Shown here in pieces: positions 17,999-27,700 of a stretch of 64,000 nt of DNA. The stretch is from CAJXMH01 sp964001305 (GTDB lineage: Bacteria > Bacteroidota > Bacteroidia > Flavobacteriales_E > Vicingaceae), in assembly GCA_964001305.1 (NCBI GenBank), contig CAXFAI010000019.1, positions 248,001 to 312,000 of the forward strand, written 5' to 3'. The notes under the pieces are model-generated. The model was given only the letters and a program-made list of their open reading frames with translations. It had not been told where the DNA came from and ran no database searches. A program made the position numbers and the translations under genes. The number at the start of each line of letters is the position of its first letter. The stretch's first letter is position 1.

Positions 17999-18006
17999 CA
18001 AAGCTA
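17999..18006 (-). promoter_or_regulatory. -7 promoter box TAGCTTTG of the coaX operon
   Basis: Exact TAnnTTTG match on the minus strand with AATT between the box and the ATG. A leaderless transcript is inferred. It lies in the short gap divergent from tRNA-Phe. Confidence 0.5.
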
Positions 18007-18061
18007 CACAATGCAAACTAAATTTATTTGCCAGTATTATAGTTCAGTAAGATTTTATTTT

Positions 18062-18069
18062 TAAATTTG
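18062..18069 (+). promoter_or_regulatory. -7 promoter box TAAATTTG of tRNA-Phe
   Basis: Exact TAnnTTTG match ending 15 bases before the mature 5' end of tRNA-Phe. Confidence 0.6.
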
Positions 18070-18084
18070 CCGACCACAAAAAAC

Positions 18085-18157
18085 GGTGCCATAGCTCAGT
18101 TGGTAGAGCAAAGGACTGAAAATCCTTGTGTCGCTGGTTCGATTCCAGCTGGCACCA
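18085..18157 (+). tRNA. tRNA-Phe (GAA)
   Basis: A 73-base cloverleaf: acceptor GGTGCCA pairs with TGGCACC, D-arm with AGCTCAGTTGGTAGAGC, anticodon loop CTGAAAA (anticodon GAA) closed by AGGA/TCCT, and T-arm GCTGG TTCGATT CCAGC. The discriminator is A157. Bases CCT follow, so the CCA end is not encoded and must be added. Confidence 0.97.
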
Positions 18158-18164
18158 CCTTTAG

Positions 18165-18194
18165 GAGCCAAGCGAAAAGCTTGGCTCTTTTTTT
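18165..18194 (+). terminator. Rho-independent terminator of tRNA-Phe
   Basis: GAGCCAAGC pairs with GCTTGGCTC over a GAAAA loop and is followed by seven T bases, 8 bases after the tRNA. Confidence 0.92.
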
Positions 18195-18309
18195 ATCCCT
18201 ATTAATCCACTCTAAAATTCTTTCCTGTTGCGTTTGGTAAATAAAATCCCTGAATTGTCTCATTTAAATAGCGATTAACAAGATTCTATCAGTTTCTTAA
18301 GAATTATTA

Positions 18310-18317
18310 TACTTTTG
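18310..18317 (+). promoter_or_regulatory. -7 promoter box TACTTTTG of the methyltransferase gene
   Basis: Exact TAnnTTTG match 22 bases before the ATG at 18340. The 115 bases between the tRNA terminator and this box hold nothing else recognised. Confidence 0.5.
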
Positions 18318-18339
18318 CGACCTAAACTACCCCCACACT

Positions 18340-19086
18340 ATGAGCTTACAAAAAGAATTGAGAGCCCAAGGAGATTTTTTGTTTAAATACAGAAGCTACT
18401 TACCGGTTGTAATTATACTTATTGGAATCGGAGTTTACATTCAAAATATTATGGATGGCTCTTTGGCCAGTGGAAAATCAGCAGAAATCTACAAACTTTG
18501 TTGTTTGGCTGTTTGCTTCATCGGCCAATACATTCGAGCACATGCTATTGGACATGCTGCAGCCAATACTTCAGGCAGAAATACCTCAGTTGGGCAAGTA
18601 GCTGAAGCAGTAAACACTTCGGGATGGTATTCCATTTGTCGCCACCCACTTTATGTAGGCAACTTTTTTATGTGGCTTGGGATTGCTGGATTTACACAAG
18701 AACCTTGGTTTTTAGTGGCTTTTGTATTTATCTATTGGGTGTATTATGAACGTATTATGTTTGCAGAAGAAGCTTTCTTAATTGATAAATATGGTGAAGA
18801 GTACACCAATTGGTCAGCTCACACTCCTGCTTTTTGGCCTAAATTTGGTCAATGGAAAAGCCCTATTTACCCTTTTTCTTGGGCAAAAATTATCCGACAA
18901 GAAAAAAGTGGTTTATTAAACCTCTTTCTCATTCTTTTCATTTTTGAAGTCATAAGAAGCTATATGGTTACCGGAGAATTTTTAAACATGGAACCATATT
19001 GGTACATTTTGTTTTTAGCCTCTGTTGTTTGGTACATTATCATAAAAACGCTCCAAAAGACAACAAAGATATTTGAAGGACGATAA
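18340..19086 (+). CDS. Membrane methyltransferase, isoprenylcysteine/phospholipid methyltransferase (ICMT/PEMT) family
   Basis: 248 residues with about six membrane helices. The SAM-binding signature of the ICMT/PEMT/NnrU superfamily is present: YSICRHPLYVGNFFMWLGIA followed by ERIMFAEEAFLIDKYGEEY, where the RHPxYxGN and the paired glutamates form the cofactor pocket. The substrate is not evident. Bacteria have no prenylated CAAX proteins of the yeast type, so a lipid or lipid A phosphate is more likely (the Leptospira lipid A-1-phosphate methyltransferase LmtA is related), but this is inference. Its stop touches the convergent M2 peptidase gene with no gap. Confidence 0.75.
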   Translation: MSLQKELRAQGDFLFKYRSYLPVVIILIGIGVYIQNIMDGSLASGKSAEIYKLCCLAVCFIGQYIRAHAIGHAAANTSGRNTSVGQVAEAVNTSGWYSICRHPLYVGNFFMWLGIAGFTQEPWFLVAFVFIYWVYYERIMFAEEAFLIDKYGEEYTNWSAHTPAFWPKFGQWKSPIYPFSWAKIIRQEKSGLLNLFLILFIFEVIRSYMVTGEFLNMEPYWYILFLASVVWYIIIKTLQKTTKIFEGR

Positions 19087-20886
19087 TTAGAGTTGCTCTT
19101 CTAAGGTATACTCTCTTCCTTTATTTTCTTTCTTAAGATAATCCAAAAGTGGAGCAAAATAAGCTGCCATGGCTGAAGCATTCATGGGTTCACCAAGCTT
19201 CTCTACTAGATCTTCTCTCCAATCTACCGTTGCACCAGTTTTCATTAGACCTTTTAAGAATTCACCCACTTCTTTATTGCCAAAATAATTGGTAGCATGA
19301 GGATCTTGCTTTAGAATGTTTTTAGCAATGTGATTGTGAAACTGAAATAGTAGAATGTTCGACATGGCATAATCATAATACTGAGCAGCGTCATTATTGA
19401 TGTGAGTTTTGGTAGCCGCATCACAATAATCCTCCCCACGAGGTTCTGGTGGAACTATACCTTGATATTTTCTTTTTAAAGCCCACCAACGCTCATTGAA
19501 ACTATCAATAGCCAAGTCTTCTACATACAGGTCGTTTTCAAATTCAGTCATAACACCAGCACTCCAAGGTATCAACACTACAAAATCCAAGGCTTCTGCC
19601 ATTAATTTTTTCATCGCATCCGATTTTTCATTCGCTTGCATAAGGCCTCTATCTATAAGAAATGGTTCTTGCATTGCAGCAAGGCCTATTAAACTCCCCA
19701 TTGCTTCATGATAAGCTCTATTTGCCCCTTCTCTTAATACAATCGGCACATCTGAATGAGAATACTCTAAGAAATAATAAATGTGTCCAAGCTCGTGAAG
19801 AGTGGTTCCCCACCATTCCGTATTTGGAACTACACTCATTAATGATCGCACATCTTGATCTAAATCTAGGTGCCATGCTGAAGCATGAGAATTTTTGCTA
19901 TAATTGGCATCTTTTGGAGCTGGGTATAAGCTAGATTTGGTATAAAAAGTTTGAGGAAGGGATTCAAAACCCAAGCTTTTGTAAAAATTCTCCCCTTCTT
20001 TTACAATCCACTCAGCTCCTTTTTCTTCAAGCTTTGCATCTAAATCGGCACCTTCAAATTCAACTAATGCACCCCACTCTTGTCCCCATTTATTGGGTAA
20101 CCAATGGGCCGGCAACATCTCCGGAACTTCTTGATTGTACTTCTTAGCCAATGTATATCTTGCCCAAGTGTGCAACTCTCTATAAAGTGGCCACATCTCT
20201 ACAATCATATCCATGCAAGTTTGCATTAACTCACCTCTATCCATGCCATAGGCCGAAACTTGATAATCAAAATAGTTTTGATAACCCAAGGCTTGAACGG
20301 TCCCATTTCTTAACCGCTTTAGTTCATGGAGACCATCTTTTAACGTTTTTCCAACCTCTTTACTTGCATTCCAAGCTTGAAGACGCTCTTCTAAATCTGT
20401 TGATTCCTTCAAGATTTTATTAATATCATTTCCACTGACCTTTTCACCGTTTATGGTTGTTTGAAAACCAAAAAGCATCTCCGTTTGCTTGGTTTCAGCA
20501 GCTATTCTTTCTTTCACTAACTCCCCTGCTGTTTCAGGATTGTTACCGGCATTATATAAAATGGTTTCTAATTGTCTTCTCTGAATTTCTGTCAGTTCAG
20601 GTTCATTTAAATACTGTTTACTTTTTTCAATATTTTCTTTACTTCCTAAAAAGTTTGCCAAAGCTTCTTCTGCATCTTTTGATAGTTGTGCGGTAGTTGT
20701 ATCATCTTCTACTATATAGGTATTTAGTTTCCACTGCGCTTCAGAAGCCGCATAGTACAATTTCTGATACTCTTTATTGTAATTGATTAAAAACTCTTGA
20801 ACTGTTAATTCTTTTTCTTTCTTTGGTTCTTGATTACATGCAACAAATACAATTGCAACCAATAATATGGCAAGTAGATTCTTCAT
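19087..20886 (-). CDS. M2-family (angiotensin-converting-enzyme-like) peptidase, lipoprotein
   Basis: 599 residues. The lipobox is at VFVAC (Cys17). The zinc site is HELGH (His364, Glu365, His368), and Glu394 in REGANRAYHEAMG is the third ligand, matching human ACE HEMGH and HEAIG; the spacing is two residues longer. The total length fits one ACE catalytic domain. It is expected to be a peptidyl dipeptidase anchored in an outer or inner membrane leaflet facing the periplasm, releasing dipeptides from peptide C-termini for nutrition. No promoter box was identified, and neighbours do not suggest a special substrate. Confidence 0.9.
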   Translation of the reverse strand: MKNLLAILLVAIVFVACNQEPKKEKELTVQEFLINYNKEYQKLYYAASEAQWKLNTYIVEDDTTTAQLSKDAEEALANFLGSKENIEKSKQYLNEPELTEIQRRQLETILYNAGNNPETAGELVKERIAAETKQTEMLFGFQTTINGEKVSGNDINKILKESTDLEERLQAWNASKEVGKTLKDGLHELKRLRNGTVQALGYQNYFDYQVSAYGMDRGELMQTCMDMIVEMWPLYRELHTWARYTLAKKYNQEVPEMLPAHWLPNKWGQEWGALVEFEGADLDAKLEEKGAEWIVKEGENFYKSLGFESLPQTFYTKSSLYPAPKDANYSKNSHASAWHLDLDQDVRSLMSVVPNTEWWGTTLHELGHIYYFLEYSHSDVPIVLREGANRAYHEAMGSLIGLAAMQEPFLIDRGLMQANEKSDAMKKLMAEALDFVVLIPWSAGVMTEFENDLYVEDLAIDSFNERWWALKRKYQGIVPPEPRGEDYCDAATKTHINNDAAQYYDYAMSNILLFQFHNHIAKNILKQDPHATNYFGNKEVGEFLKGLMKTGATVDWREDLVEKLGEPMNASAMAAYFAPLLDYLKKENKGREYTLEEQL

Positions 20887-20926
20887 TCTGGAAAATTTTA
20901 AAGATGGCTAAAATAATAAATAGCCT

Positions 20927-22501
20927 CTATTTAATTACCCATTCAATTTCTTGATCCCAATTGGCTCGAATGGTAATTTTTTCATCATACAAATAAACCT
21001 TCTCGGCCTGAATAGATTGCAGCAAAACACCTGTATCCCAAAGCCCATTTGCATTAGCATCCAGTATTAATTTAATCTGATAGGAACCAGCTCTTAAGTG
21101 TTTAAATACTACAGCATGATCTTCAGCTATCTTCTGCTTTAGTACTTTCTGGTTTTGATCTAAAAGCTGAACTAACATTTCGGAAGAGTCTGCCATGTTT
21201 ACCTTCAAAGCTAAATTGCCAAAATCTTCAATTGAATTAATTCTAAAATCAAACCGCAACGAATCATTGGAATAGTCATAAATATCTTTCACTGCCCCGC
21301 TATCAATGGTCAGAAAATATGCACTATCTTGTTTCAATTCTGCCAGTATTTTCATCCATTGAGTATGCATTGAATCAATCTCCAGCTTAACAGACAGTTC
21401 AGTAGAATCCTTCTTAAAAAACCTAATCCCATCTTGATTAAATGAAGCTATTGGTCGATTAAACTGCAACTGATAACTTTTAAAGAAGTCTTGTTCGCCA
21501 TTTGGTTTATTCAACACTTTTAAGCTTGTGTCTTTAAAGTCATTCAGCTTAAGACTAAGCGTATCTTCATAAGCAGGGGAAGCAAACAATTGCATTTCAT
21601 ACGATTGCTTGCCGTTTTCTTTAAACCACAATTCCAATGAATCTTTTCCTTTGCTAATTTCACTGTACAGTAAGCCACCCAAAGAGTCTAAGAAATCAAA
21701 TGACAAGGTATCAATCCCTTTATTAAACTCTAAAACAACGTGTGCTCCTTCCTCAGACTGGGTTTTTACATATTGTTTCTGATGATCTTCTATAAAGCTA
21801 TAATACTTTAATCCTTCAATCGGTTCTCTTAGAGAAATCAAGGTATCCGAGAAGGCAATTTCTTCTTCTGGCTTATCAAATAAGAAGTTTGAATTCTCAT
21901 CTTTAACGACAAATAAAGAGTAATCTCCTTGTTTTAAATTGCTCAAATTAAACTCTCCTTCCTTATTGGTTCTATCCACATAATCTGGTATTTTTTGGTA
22001 AGGCAAAGAATCCAATGAAGCACTTTTGTATAAGGCTACAATAGCTCCTTCAACTGGAGTAAGCTCAAAGGCATTAATTACAATCCCCGAAATACTTAAG
22101 GTGTCAATAACATTTCCTGTTGAAAAAACATATTTAAAGTTTTCAATTGGGTTTGACTCGTGGTAGTCTACAATTGCATTTCCAAAATTCAATACATAAG
22201 TTGTATTCTCTTCCAATGTATCCTCGATGTTAATGCTTAACTTCTTTCCTTTAACTTCTGTTTCGAGCGGATGTTTTAATGGAGGCGAAGAAATAAATTG
22301 TTGCTTCAATTGGTTCAATTGAATAAATTCATCAAACTCAATTTCAATTTCTTCATTTTGGTAATTGAGCTTTTCTTGTTCAGGCTCAATGGATAAAATT
22401 TCAGGAGCTTGCTCATCTTTTAACCCACCTGTAGGGGCAACTTGCTGAGCACATGAAACTAAAAAGCTTACGAGACTAAGAAATACAACCTGCTTAAACA
22501 T
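20927..22501 (-). CDS. Ig-like domain lipoprotein
   Basis: 524 residues. Lipobox FLVSC (Cys17), then the conserved start QQVAPTGGLKDEQAPEI found in Bacteroidota Ig-like (Big_5/SbsA-type) proteins. The first domain (about 30-130) has EIEIEFDEFIQLNQL and TTYVLNFGNAIVD; a carboxypeptidase-regulatory-like beta sandwich follows (about 140-215, ISGIVINAFELTPVEGAIVA and GEFNLSNLKQGDYSLFVVKD). The remainder is beta-rich. It is probably a periplasm- or surface-facing lipoprotein. Its ATG overlaps the stop of the fRMsr gene by 8 bases, so the two are translated together. Function is unknown. Confidence 0.75.
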   Translation of the reverse strand: MFKQVVFLSLVSFLVSCAQQVAPTGGLKDEQAPEILSIEPEQEKLNYQNEEIEIEFDEFIQLNQLKQQFISSPPLKHPLETEVKGKKLSINIEDTLEENTTYVLNFGNAIVDYHESNPIENFKYVFSTGNVIDTLSISGIVINAFELTPVEGAIVALYKSASLDSLPYQKIPDYVDRTNKEGEFNLSNLKQGDYSLFVVKDENSNFLFDKPEEEIAFSDTLISLREPIEGLKYYSFIEDHQKQYVKTQSEEGAHVVLEFNKGIDTLSFDFLDSLGGLLYSEISKGKDSLELWFKENGKQSYEMQLFASPAYEDTLSLKLNDFKDTSLKVLNKPNGEQDFFKSYQLQFNRPIASFNQDGIRFFKKDSTELSVKLEIDSMHTQWMKILAELKQDSAYFLTIDSGAVKDIYDYSNDSLRFDFRINSIEDFGNLALKVNMADSSEMLVQLLDQNQKVLKQKIAEDHAVVFKHLRAGSYQIKLILDANANGLWDTGVLLQSIQAEKVYLYDEKITIRANWDQEIEWVIK

Positions 22502-22991
22502 GCTTACTCCAATCTAAGTTAGCAAGCATTTCTGCTAGTTTTTCTAGGTTTTCTTGATCGACTTTATCAAAGTGATTCAAGAACTCACTATCAACGTCTA
22601 AAACCCCAAGTAAACTACCATTTAATACAATTGGTACAACTATCTCTGATTGAGACGAAGCACTACAAGCAATATGCCCTTCAAATTGATTGACATCTGG
22701 CACCAAAATGCTTTTTTGACTTTGGGCAGCCTTTCCACAAACCCCTTTTCCTAAAGCAATACGGCTACAAGCAAGCGGACCTTGAAACGGACCAAGTACC
22801 AACTCTTCATTCTTTAAAAGATAAAAGCCAACCCACCAAAAGTTAAAGACATCCTTTAAAACGGCAGAAATATTTGCCAAGTTTGCGACCAAATCACTTT
22901 CTACATCTACTAAAGCCTTAAGCTGTGGAAGCAACGTTTGATACTTTTCTTCTTTGGAAACGCTTCCTGAAACTAGAATTTCTTCTGCCAT
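22494..22991 (-). CDS. Free methionine-(R)-sulfoxide reductase (GAF fold)
   Basis: 165 residues, one GAF domain. The three catalytic cysteines are Cys75, Cys85 and Cys109; the gaps of 10 and 24 residues are the same as between Cys84, Cys94 and Cys118 of the E. coli enzyme. Motifs WWVGFYLL, GPFQGPLACSRI and GVCGKAAQ are family hallmarks. It reduces free Met-R-sulfoxide using thioredoxin and protects against oxidative stress. A TATTTTTG box ends 4 bases before the ATG, predicting a leaderless mRNA. It is coupled to the Ig-like lipoprotein gene. Confidence 0.93.
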   Translation of the reverse strand: MAEEILVSGSVSKEEKYQTLLPQLKALVDVESDLVANLANISAVLKDVFNFWWVGFYLLKNEELVLGPFQGPLACSRIALGKGVCGKAAQSQKSILVPDVNQFEGHIACSASSQSEIVVPIVLNGSLLGVLDVDSEFLNHFDKVDQENLEKLAEMLANLDWSKHV

Positions 22992-22995
22992 GCCG

Positions 22996-23003
22996 CAAAA
23001 ATA
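22996..23003 (-). promoter_or_regulatory. -7 promoter box TATTTTTG of the fRMsr gene
   Basis: Exact TAnnTTTG match on the minus strand with CGGC between the box and the ATG. A TTTG at 23027-23030 (23-base spacer) inside the comFC 3' end may be the -33 element. Confidence 0.5.
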
Positions 23004-23018
23004 CAGAATAGGTGCCTT

Positions 23019-23699
23019 TTACTTGGCAAAAGCTAAAGTGAGCAAGCTTAATTTAATATTGGGAACTTGAAGCAACTCAATCCCACAGGCTTCAACGGTT
23101 GAACCGGTAGTCAAAACATCATCAACCAATAAAATGTGCTTTCCTTCTAATTGGTTTACATTCTTCAACTTAAAAGTTGCTTTTACATTTTTCCACCGTT
23201 TAAATCGACTCTTTTTGGTTTGTGATGCTGTGTGAATTTCCTTAACAATTGCATCTGTACAAATTTCAATTTCAGTTAACTGATTTATTCCCAACGCTAG
23301 TTTCTCACTTTGATTGTATCCTCGAATTCGAGCCTTTTTGGCATGAATAGGGATTGGAATTAGATAATCAATATTATTAAAAAAGCCCTTATCAATTAGC
23401 TCAGAAGCCATAATCTCTCCCATAGTTACTCCCAATTCTTGCGCTCCTTTATACTTTAAATGATGAAGAATTCGCTGAACTTTACCTTGTTTTTGAAACC
23501 ATAAAAAAGCTGTTGCTCTTTCTAATGAAAGCCTTCCCCAAAAGGTTTTTTGTAATTCATTTTCACTAAAGTTTTGATGATCTATTCGTGGTAGTTCATG
23601 CCTGCAACTTAAACATACATGTTCTATATGCAGGCTCATTGCTTTACCACAAGCCAAACATACTTTTGGAAAAAAGAGATGAGTAATTGCCTTTATCAC
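23019..23699 (-). CDS. ComFC-like phosphoribosyltransferase-fold protein
   Basis: 226 residues. A four-cysteine zinc ribbon (Cys14, Cys17, Cys29, Cys32) precedes a phosphoribosyltransferase domain with the PRPP loop ILLVDDVLTTGSTVEACG near residues 189-206 and the upstream RGYNQSEKLA segment. ComF proteins take part in uptake or processing of transforming DNA; with dprA in the same window this supports competence. The start is GTG at 23699. A near-consensus TACCTTTA box (23704-23711) ends 4 bases before it, which supports that GTG. Confidence 0.88.
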   Translation of the reverse strand: MIKAITHLFFPKVCLACGKAMSLHIEHVCLSCRHELPRIDHQNFSENELQKTFWGRLSLERATAFLWFQKQGKVQRILHHLKYKGAQELGVTMGEIMASELIDKGFFNNIDYLIPIPIHAKKARIRGYNQSEKLALGINQLTEIEICTDAIVKEIHTASQTKKSRFKRWKNVKATFKLKNVNQLEGKHILLVDDVLTTGSTVEACGIELLQVPNIKLSLLTLAFAK

Positions 23700-23778
23700 C
23701 TTTTAAAGGTAAGCATTCACATAAAATAAGACTTCGCAGACAATTTAGCATCCTATTTTTCGCTTGCTTTGCAAAAGG

Positions 23779-23786
23779 TATATTTG
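23779..23786 (+). promoter_or_regulatory. -7 promoter box TATATTTG of the coiled-coil protein gene
   Basis: Exact TAnnTTTG match 15 bases before the ATG at 23802, divergent from comFC. Confidence 0.5.
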
Positions 23787-23801
23787 CAAAAAAGCTAAGC
23801 T

Positions 23802-24743
23802 ATGGCCACAGAAGAAGGTAAAAATTCGTTGAAAGTAATTGCAGAACAAAACAAGTCAATCAATCGCATACTTGTTATAATCATCATTATTCTTTCGGTA
23901 GTTCTAGGAATTACACTATGGCAATATTTTGAACTTCGAAAAACGGTTTCTCAAAAAGGGACAGAAATAGAAATCTTAGATGATGAGCGCAATGAACTTC
24001 AAAGTGAGCTAGAAGATATGCTAACTGAATTTGATAGTTTGGAAACCAACAACGATTCGATGAAAGTAGAATTAGCACAACGCAGGTTGGAAGTGGAGGA
24101 ACTATTGGACAAAGTAAAAGACAAAGATTATGCGATTTACAAGTTAAAAAAGGAAACCAAAACTTTGCGAACAATTATGAAGGGCTATGTGGTAACGATA
24201 GACTCATTAAATACGCTTAATGTTGGACTGCGAAAAGAAAACCAAGCGGTTAGAGAAGACCTATCTAGAGAACGCACAAAGACGCAAAGTTTAGAGAAAA
24301 CAAATGAAAACCTATCTAGTAAAGTAGCACTTGCAAGCCGACTTGACGTGAATAATGTTAGAGCATTTGGCGTGAATGTAAAAAGAGACATGACTGGAAA
24401 GGAAACCGATCGAGCTAGAAAATCAGACAAAATCAGAATCTGTTTTACCATTGATGAAAACAAAGTAGCCAAAGCCGAAAAGAAAGACATCTACATTCGA
24501 ATTATTGCTCCTGACGGTGTTCTTTTGTCACCAGGATTTGGAGATGAATACCGTTTTGAATTTAATGGTAGCAAAGGATACTTTACAGATAAAGAAAGCA
24601 TTGAATACCAAAATGCACCACTTGAAGTGTGCTTAGATTGGGCAAAGCCAACTGAAGATTATGAGGTATTGCAAGGTGTTTACAATGTATTTATTTATGC
24701 CGAAGATTACGAAATGGCAAAAACCACTTTTGAATTGAGATAA
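23802..24743 (+). CDS. Membrane-anchored coiled-coil protein of unknown function
   Basis: 313 residues. A short cytoplasmic N-terminus leads to one membrane helix (about 22-41). A heptad-rich coiled coil follows (about 45-175, for example QSELEDMLTEFDSLETNNDS). The C-terminal 130 residues form a compact, beta-rich domain beginning near ALASRLDVNNVRAFGVNVK and containing RIIAPDGVLLSPGFGDEYRF. The design, with an anchored rod carrying a sensor-like or binding head, fits a periplasmic structural or stress protein, but I recognise no named family. It has its own promoter and no operon partner. Confidence 0.75.
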   Translation: MATEEGKNSLKVIAEQNKSINRILVIIIIILSVVLGITLWQYFELRKTVSQKGTEIEILDDERNELQSELEDMLTEFDSLETNNDSMKVELAQRRLEVEELLDKVKDKDYAIYKLKKETKTLRTIMKGYVVTIDSLNTLNVGLRKENQAVREDLSRERTKTQSLEKTNENLSSKVALASRLDVNNVRAFGVNVKRDMTGKETDRARKSDKIRICFTIDENKVAKAEKKDIYIRIIAPDGVLLSPGFGDEYRFEFNGSKGYFTDKESIEYQNAPLEVCLDWAKPTEDYEVLQGVYNVFIYAEDYEMAKTTFELR

Positions 24744-24744
24744 T

Positions 24745-27700
24745 TTAAAAGAAAGCCCTGACCTGCATTCCTCCAGTATGAATGGTTCTTAAATCTTCCG
24801 ATTTTCGACCGTTGTAATTGAGATTTAATTGCAAATAGCTGGATAGGTTTCTTTGCCACAAAACACCCCAAGTAAAGTTATTTCCGTTGTTTAATCCATC
24901 GAGCATTTCAAATGCTAATGAGGAGTTTCCCTCTGCATTAAAATCGATTTGAATATAGCTTAATGACATTGAAAAACTTCCCTTACCAGCTTGATTGTAT
25001 TGAAGGTCAACTGTTCCACTGCGGCTAAATGCCTTTTCTTCTCCTTGCAAATTTTCCCTTTGATTGTAATTAAAGGTTGTGCTTAAACGGAATTTCACGC
25101 TAGGTTGGTAAACCAATTTTGGACTTACTCCCTCTTTCGCTATTAAAAAGTTTCGATTACTAAAAAACTCTGAAGCCGTTACACTTTCGCTATACTCCAC
25201 ACTATTTTCTATAGAGTATATCCGATTGAGATTATATCTAGCTCTTAATTCATGTTGAAGCAATTGCCGGCTCTCAAAACCATTGGTAAGCAAATTTTTG
25301 CTTTTGTTGTCTAGAAAAAAATACTCGACATTAAACTTCGCGCTTAGTCTGTTATAATAAAAGGTATTCGCAAATGAAGAGGATACAGAAATTAGGGTAC
25401 TATCCGTCAAGTTGGTATTAAAAGGATTATAAATATCTGCTTCATTTTGTGTTTTTCGTTCTGCACGATAAGTAGTTTTATTGGAAAAACGGGCGAGCAA
25501 TTTTTGCCATTTTACGGAATTGTTCAAAATGGCGTTGGGTTTTAAAAATAGCACTTGATTGAATTGATTGCTAAAAACCCGAATAAATTCGTTGGTAGGT
25601 GTATACACTTTAATATAGCTTGCCTGAAATCGGTTATTCTCCCCAGCAACTTCAAACTCATTCAACTCTTGCACGCCGTTTTGATTATAATCATTCCATA
25701 GGTGAGTTCCCTGTCCATCGTTCACTTCTAAGAATGAAAATTCTCTTTGATTTTCAAAGCCACTTCCAATTTGATAAAAGGTATTTGAAGAAATAAATCC
25801 TTTGAGTGCCTTTAGGTTATAATCCAATTGACCCAATAAAGTATTCTCTTCATCTCTGCTTGTAATCTCATTATTTTTTACCAGCAACTTTCGGTAGGTT
25901 ACCTTTCCATTCAACCGACTTCTCACATTATTAGCCATTCTAAATTCAAAGTCAAAATTCTCTCCTTTTAAGGCATAATCCAGTTCTTCGTCTTGCGGGA
26001 AATAGTCATAAATCTCACTGTAACTTAACCGATAGAAATCTTGACTTGTGCTATCCCCTTTTTCCAAATAAACTTTCCAAATGGAACGGTCAAAGCTTGA
26101 TGCTTGAAGCGTATCGGTATCTCTTTGAAAAAATAAAATCCGTTCTTGCTCTGTATACAAGCCAACATTAAAGCTGCCAACTTTTTGATTGATGGTTGTA
26201 TAATGCCTCAAAAATTCACTATTATTTATCGCATCTACGGTTAAGTAACTTCCTTTTGATTGCACAGAAAAACCACGCTTTTTAAACCGTCCATCAAAAC
26301 CATTGGAAACTCCTTGATAATCTTCTCCTTTGGTAAAGGACCCAAAAACATAATTCAAATAATTGCCTTTTTTAGAAATTCCTGTTTGTGCTTTTACCAA
26401 ATATTCATCACCGTATAAATTGAGGTTCCGAATGTTCCAATCTCTATCAAACTCAACTCCTCGATATCGTTCTATAAACTGAAAATCAGCTCCTCTCTGT
26501 TCATAAAATAATTTAGAATTCCAAAGAGTATTCGATGCAGAGTCACTGTTAATTACTTCACTGTGTTTTGCATCTATTCGAAAACCATACGATTGATTAT
26601 CTGCCTGATCTTTAGCTGAAAAAGTATTGACATCATTATTGGTAAAAGCTCCTTCTACCTTAAGTTGAGAAAATTTTGTCCAAGTATACTCCCCACCGAG
26701 TGTAACCATTTGACGCTTTTTTGGAGTTATCAATGCAATTACAGGTTCATAACTACCTTGTGGCACTCCATTTACGGGTGCAATCCACTGAAACACTCTA
26801 CCATTCGCATCAGAACGAATTTGCTCATAGTTTCCATTTCCTTGCCCCACATTACTAAATCGGGCTCGATAAATCGCGCTATCAGGATTTTTGGAATAAA
26901 CCAACACATTTTGAAAACCAAGTGTATCTGTAGCTCGATACATCACCTGATCTGCACTAAACTCAATAGTATCAATTCCACTTACAACGGCCTGGTTTAA
27001 ACTATCACCAACTTCGGCTAGCACACGTTTTTCTTCATCCGATAATTCTTGTTGCAAAGGTTGATTCCGGTGATCTTGTTCAGAATAAACATTAAAATTT
27101 ACCTTCAACTTTTCCTTTTGGTAAGTATTGTCAGAAAAAATAACGGATCGGCTGTAGTTTCTTTCCGAGTATTGAAACTCCACTACAATACGCATATCTT
27201 TAGAAATTAGCTGACGCGGGGTAAATGTTAATTCAGAAGTATTGTAATCTATTACATAGTCATTATCCTGACCACGTATCATCAATTTCCCATTCACATA
27301 AACTTTTTCTGTACCTGACAATACAATGATAAAACTCTCATTGTCTTCCCCTTTAAGTTGGTAAGGCCCTTGATTTCCTTCTTCTCCAGGTATGATGTTT
27401 CTTGCAAATTTTCCTCTTGAAATAGCTGCATTAATCGAAGTTTTTAGCGTGCCATTATCGAGCTCATTAAGCTCTTGCTTGGTTACAATTCGGGTATTAA
27501 ATCCACCTCCTTGTACTTTCTTATTCAAATTCATGAAGTAACCTTCAGGTCGCTGCAAAAGAAAATCTCCGGCAATTAAAGAAGAATTGTCATCAAAAAG
27601 TCTAATAAATACACGGTCAAACTCTTGTAGTTGTTGAGTATTTCCTTCAGGTTGAATAGGCAAATTGTTATCACTAATGGCCGCTTGTATGGAGATATCA

